Positions 62,659 through 64,000 of a stretch of DNA of 64,000 bases are shown here, piece by piece (position 1 is the stretch's first letter; each line of letters starts with the position of its first letter). The DNA is from Variovorax brevis (GTDB lineage: Bacteria > Pseudomonadota > Gammaproteobacteria > Burkholderiales > Burkholderiaceae_C), in contig NZ_JASZYG010000003.1 in NCBI RefSeq assembly GCF_030317105.1, positions 682,001 through 746,000 on the forward strand, written 5' to 3'. The position numbers and the translations under genes were made by a program. The notes under the pieces were generated by a model. That model was not told where the DNA came from and did not search any database. It was given only the letters and a program-made list of their open reading frames with translations.

Positions 62659-64000
62659 CTAGAACAACACGCGCACACGAACGAGCACCTGCATCACGAT
62701 CAGTCCCAATACAAATCCTATGCCACCGTAGATGATGGCCTGTAGCAGCTTGTTGGTGCGCTTTTGAGCCGCCAGCAATTCCACCAGTTCCTTCCGGTGG
62801 TCGGCCGGCCGGTGTTCCAGGTAGTCGTGCAGCAACCTCGGCAGTTGGGGCAGCAGCTTGGCAAAGCGCGGCGCCTCGGCACGCAGTTGCTCCAGCAGCT
62901 TGCGCGGCCCCAACTGGTCGACCATCCACTTTTCCAGGAAGGGCTTCGCGGTCGCCCACAGGTCGAGATCGGGATCGAGCTGGCGCCCCAAACCCTCGAT
63001 GTTGAGAAGGGTTTTCTGCAGCAACACGAGCTGCGGCTGGATCTCGACCTGGAAGCGGCGCGAGGTCTGGAAGAGGCGCATCAGCACCATGCCCAGCGAG
63101 ATCTCCTTGAGCGGCCGGTCGAAGTACGGTTCGCACACCGTGCGAATGGCGGCTTCCAGCTCGTCGATGCGCGTGCCCACCGGCACCCAGCCGCTTTCCA
63201 GGTGAAGTTCGGCCACGCGCTTGTAGTCGCGGCGGAAAAACGCCGCGAAGTTCTGCGCGAGATACTCCTTGTCGACCTCGGTGAGCGTGCCGATGATGCC
63301 GAAGTCCAGCGAGATGTAGCGCCCGAAAGTCGCTGGTGCGAGGCTGACCTGGATGTTGCCCGGGTGCATGTCGGCATGGAAGAAGCCGTCGCGAAACACC
63401 TGCGTGAAGAAGATCGTGACGCCGTCGCGGGCCAGCTTGGGAATGTCCACGCCGGCCGCGCGCAGGCGGTCGAGCTGGGCAATGGGCACGCCGATCATGC
63501 GTTCCATCACGATGACCTCGGGGTGGCAGAAGTCCCAGATCATTTCCGGGATCATCACCAGGTTGAGCTGGCTCATGTTGCGGCGCAGCTGCGCAGCGTT
63601 GGCTGCCTCGCGCACCAGGTCCAGCTCGTCGTGCAGGTACTTGTCGAACTCGGCGACCACCTCGCGCGGCTTCAGCCGCTTGCCGTCGGCCGACAGGTTC
63701 TCGATCCAGCCGGCCATCATGGCCATGAGCGCCAGGTCTTTCTCGATGACGTTGCGCATGCCGGGGCGCAGCACCTTGACCGCGACGTCGCGCAGTACAC
63801 CGTTGGGCATGCGCATGGTCGCGAAGTGCACCTGCGCGATCGAGGCACTGGCGATGGGCACTTCGTCGAACTGCTCGAAGATCTCGCTCACCGGCCGATG
63901 GAAGGCCCGCTCGATGGTCGCCATGGCGACCGACGAATCGAAGGGCGGGACGCGATCCTGCAGCCAGGCCAGTTCGTCCGCCAGGTCGGCGGGCAACAGG
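62659..64000 (-). CDS. ubiB: Ubiquinone biosynthesis protein UbiB, 5' end cut by window
   Basis: 445 or more residues of the ABC1/UbiB atypical kinase-like family, required for ubiquinone production. Visible: the [19 protein letters not shown] segment, Ala-rich [34 protein letters not shown] and LDFGIIGTL (catalytic loop and metal Asp). The C terminus has two membrane helices ([20 protein letters not shown]). The reading continues past position 64000, so the N-terminal KxGQ motif is not in view. Confidence 0.95.
   Translation of the reverse strand, partial: LLPADLADELAWLQDRVPPFDSSVAMATIERAFHRPVSEIFEQFDEVPIASASIAQVHFATMRMPNGVLRDVAVKVLRPGMRNVIEKDLALMAMMAGWIENLSADGKRLKPREVVAEFDKYLHDELDLVREAANAAQLRRNMSQLNLVMIPEMIWDFCHPEVIVMERMIGVPIAQLDRLRAAGVDIPKLARDGVTIFFTQVFRDGFFHADMHPGNIQVSLAPATFGRYISLDFGIIGTLTEVDKEYLAQNFAAFFRRDYKRVAELHLESGWVPVGTRIDELEAAIRTVCEPYFDRPLKEISLGMVLMRLFQTSRRFQVEIQPQLVLLQKTLLNIEGLGRQLDPDLDLWATAKPFLEKWMVDQLGPRKLLEQLRAEAPRFAKLLPQLPRLLHDYLEHRPADHRKELVELLAAQKRTNKLLQAIIYGGIGFVLGLIVMQVLVRVRVLF

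Overview
The window is a dense, GC-rich chromosomal stretch with about 65 protein genes. No rRNA, tRNA, CRISPR array, transposase or phage gene was seen. Gene content and order (rhodanese-grxC-secB-gpsA facing gpmA-ctpA-moeB; DUF3460-scpA; ubiB...fmdB-DUF502-aspS-nudB-EEP; ispH-fkpB facing radC) point to a betaproteobacterium of the Burkholderiales, most likely Comamonadaceae and Variovorax-like. The genus is inferred from remembered gene order and protein character, not from a search.

Region by region. 1-3843: a threonine/serine dehydratase coupled to ispH and fkpB, divergent from radC and an Smr-domain protein. 3860-6638: a truncated hemoglobin with an FAD reductase, and a Pro/Ala-rich protein. 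6819-12447: a solitary PhnD-like binding protein, a 2-oxoglutarate oxygenase, a large FtsX-type permease and an enoyl-CoA hydratase. 12454-19994: a formate module with an OxlT-like antiporter, a fused FdsG-FdsB subunit, the molybdenum subunit FdsA and the maturation factor FdhD. 19995-20974: a noncoding kilobase of inverted and tandem repeats. 20975-24034: apbC, trxC and an MFS carrier. 24604-31142: an amine-degradation cluster (AraC regulator, copper amine oxidase, Tat-exported amidase, aldehyde dehydrogenase). 31417-34839: a small unknown protein, a Crp/Fnr regulator with a possible leader peptide, and a divergent PaaX-patatin pair. 34854-47211: housekeeping genes (acetyltransferase, metG, SulP transporter, scpA, gpsA, secB, grxC, gpmA, ctpA, moeB). 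47231-51930: an AsmA protein and a signalling group (lone receiver, LuxR-type regulator, CHASE3 histidine kinase). 52124-54692: small envelope and stress proteins resembling the yqjD-yqjE arrangement, with a ferritin-like and a BON lipoprotein. 54782-64000: DUF429, a BLUF photoreceptor, folE, an EEP-family protein, nudB, aspS, DUF502, FmdB-like, a sodium:solute symporter and ubiB (cut by the window end).

The most unusual content is repetitive rather than a new enzyme system. A perfect 35-bp inverted repeat lies in frame inside fdsA and adds about 28 residues to the protein. A relative of it sits between two convergent genes. A second dispersed GC-rich family occurs in three places, always touching a gene boundary: just before the fdsA start, just before the BLUF gene, and as a tandem duplication that supplies the stop codon of a lipoprotein gene. 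The 1-kb gap before apbC is a mosaic of long inverted repeats plus a 45-bp tandem repeat.

Many long open frames antisense to these genes are by-products of high GC and are not annotated. All assignments come from reading sequence and recalled family motifs; no database search was run.
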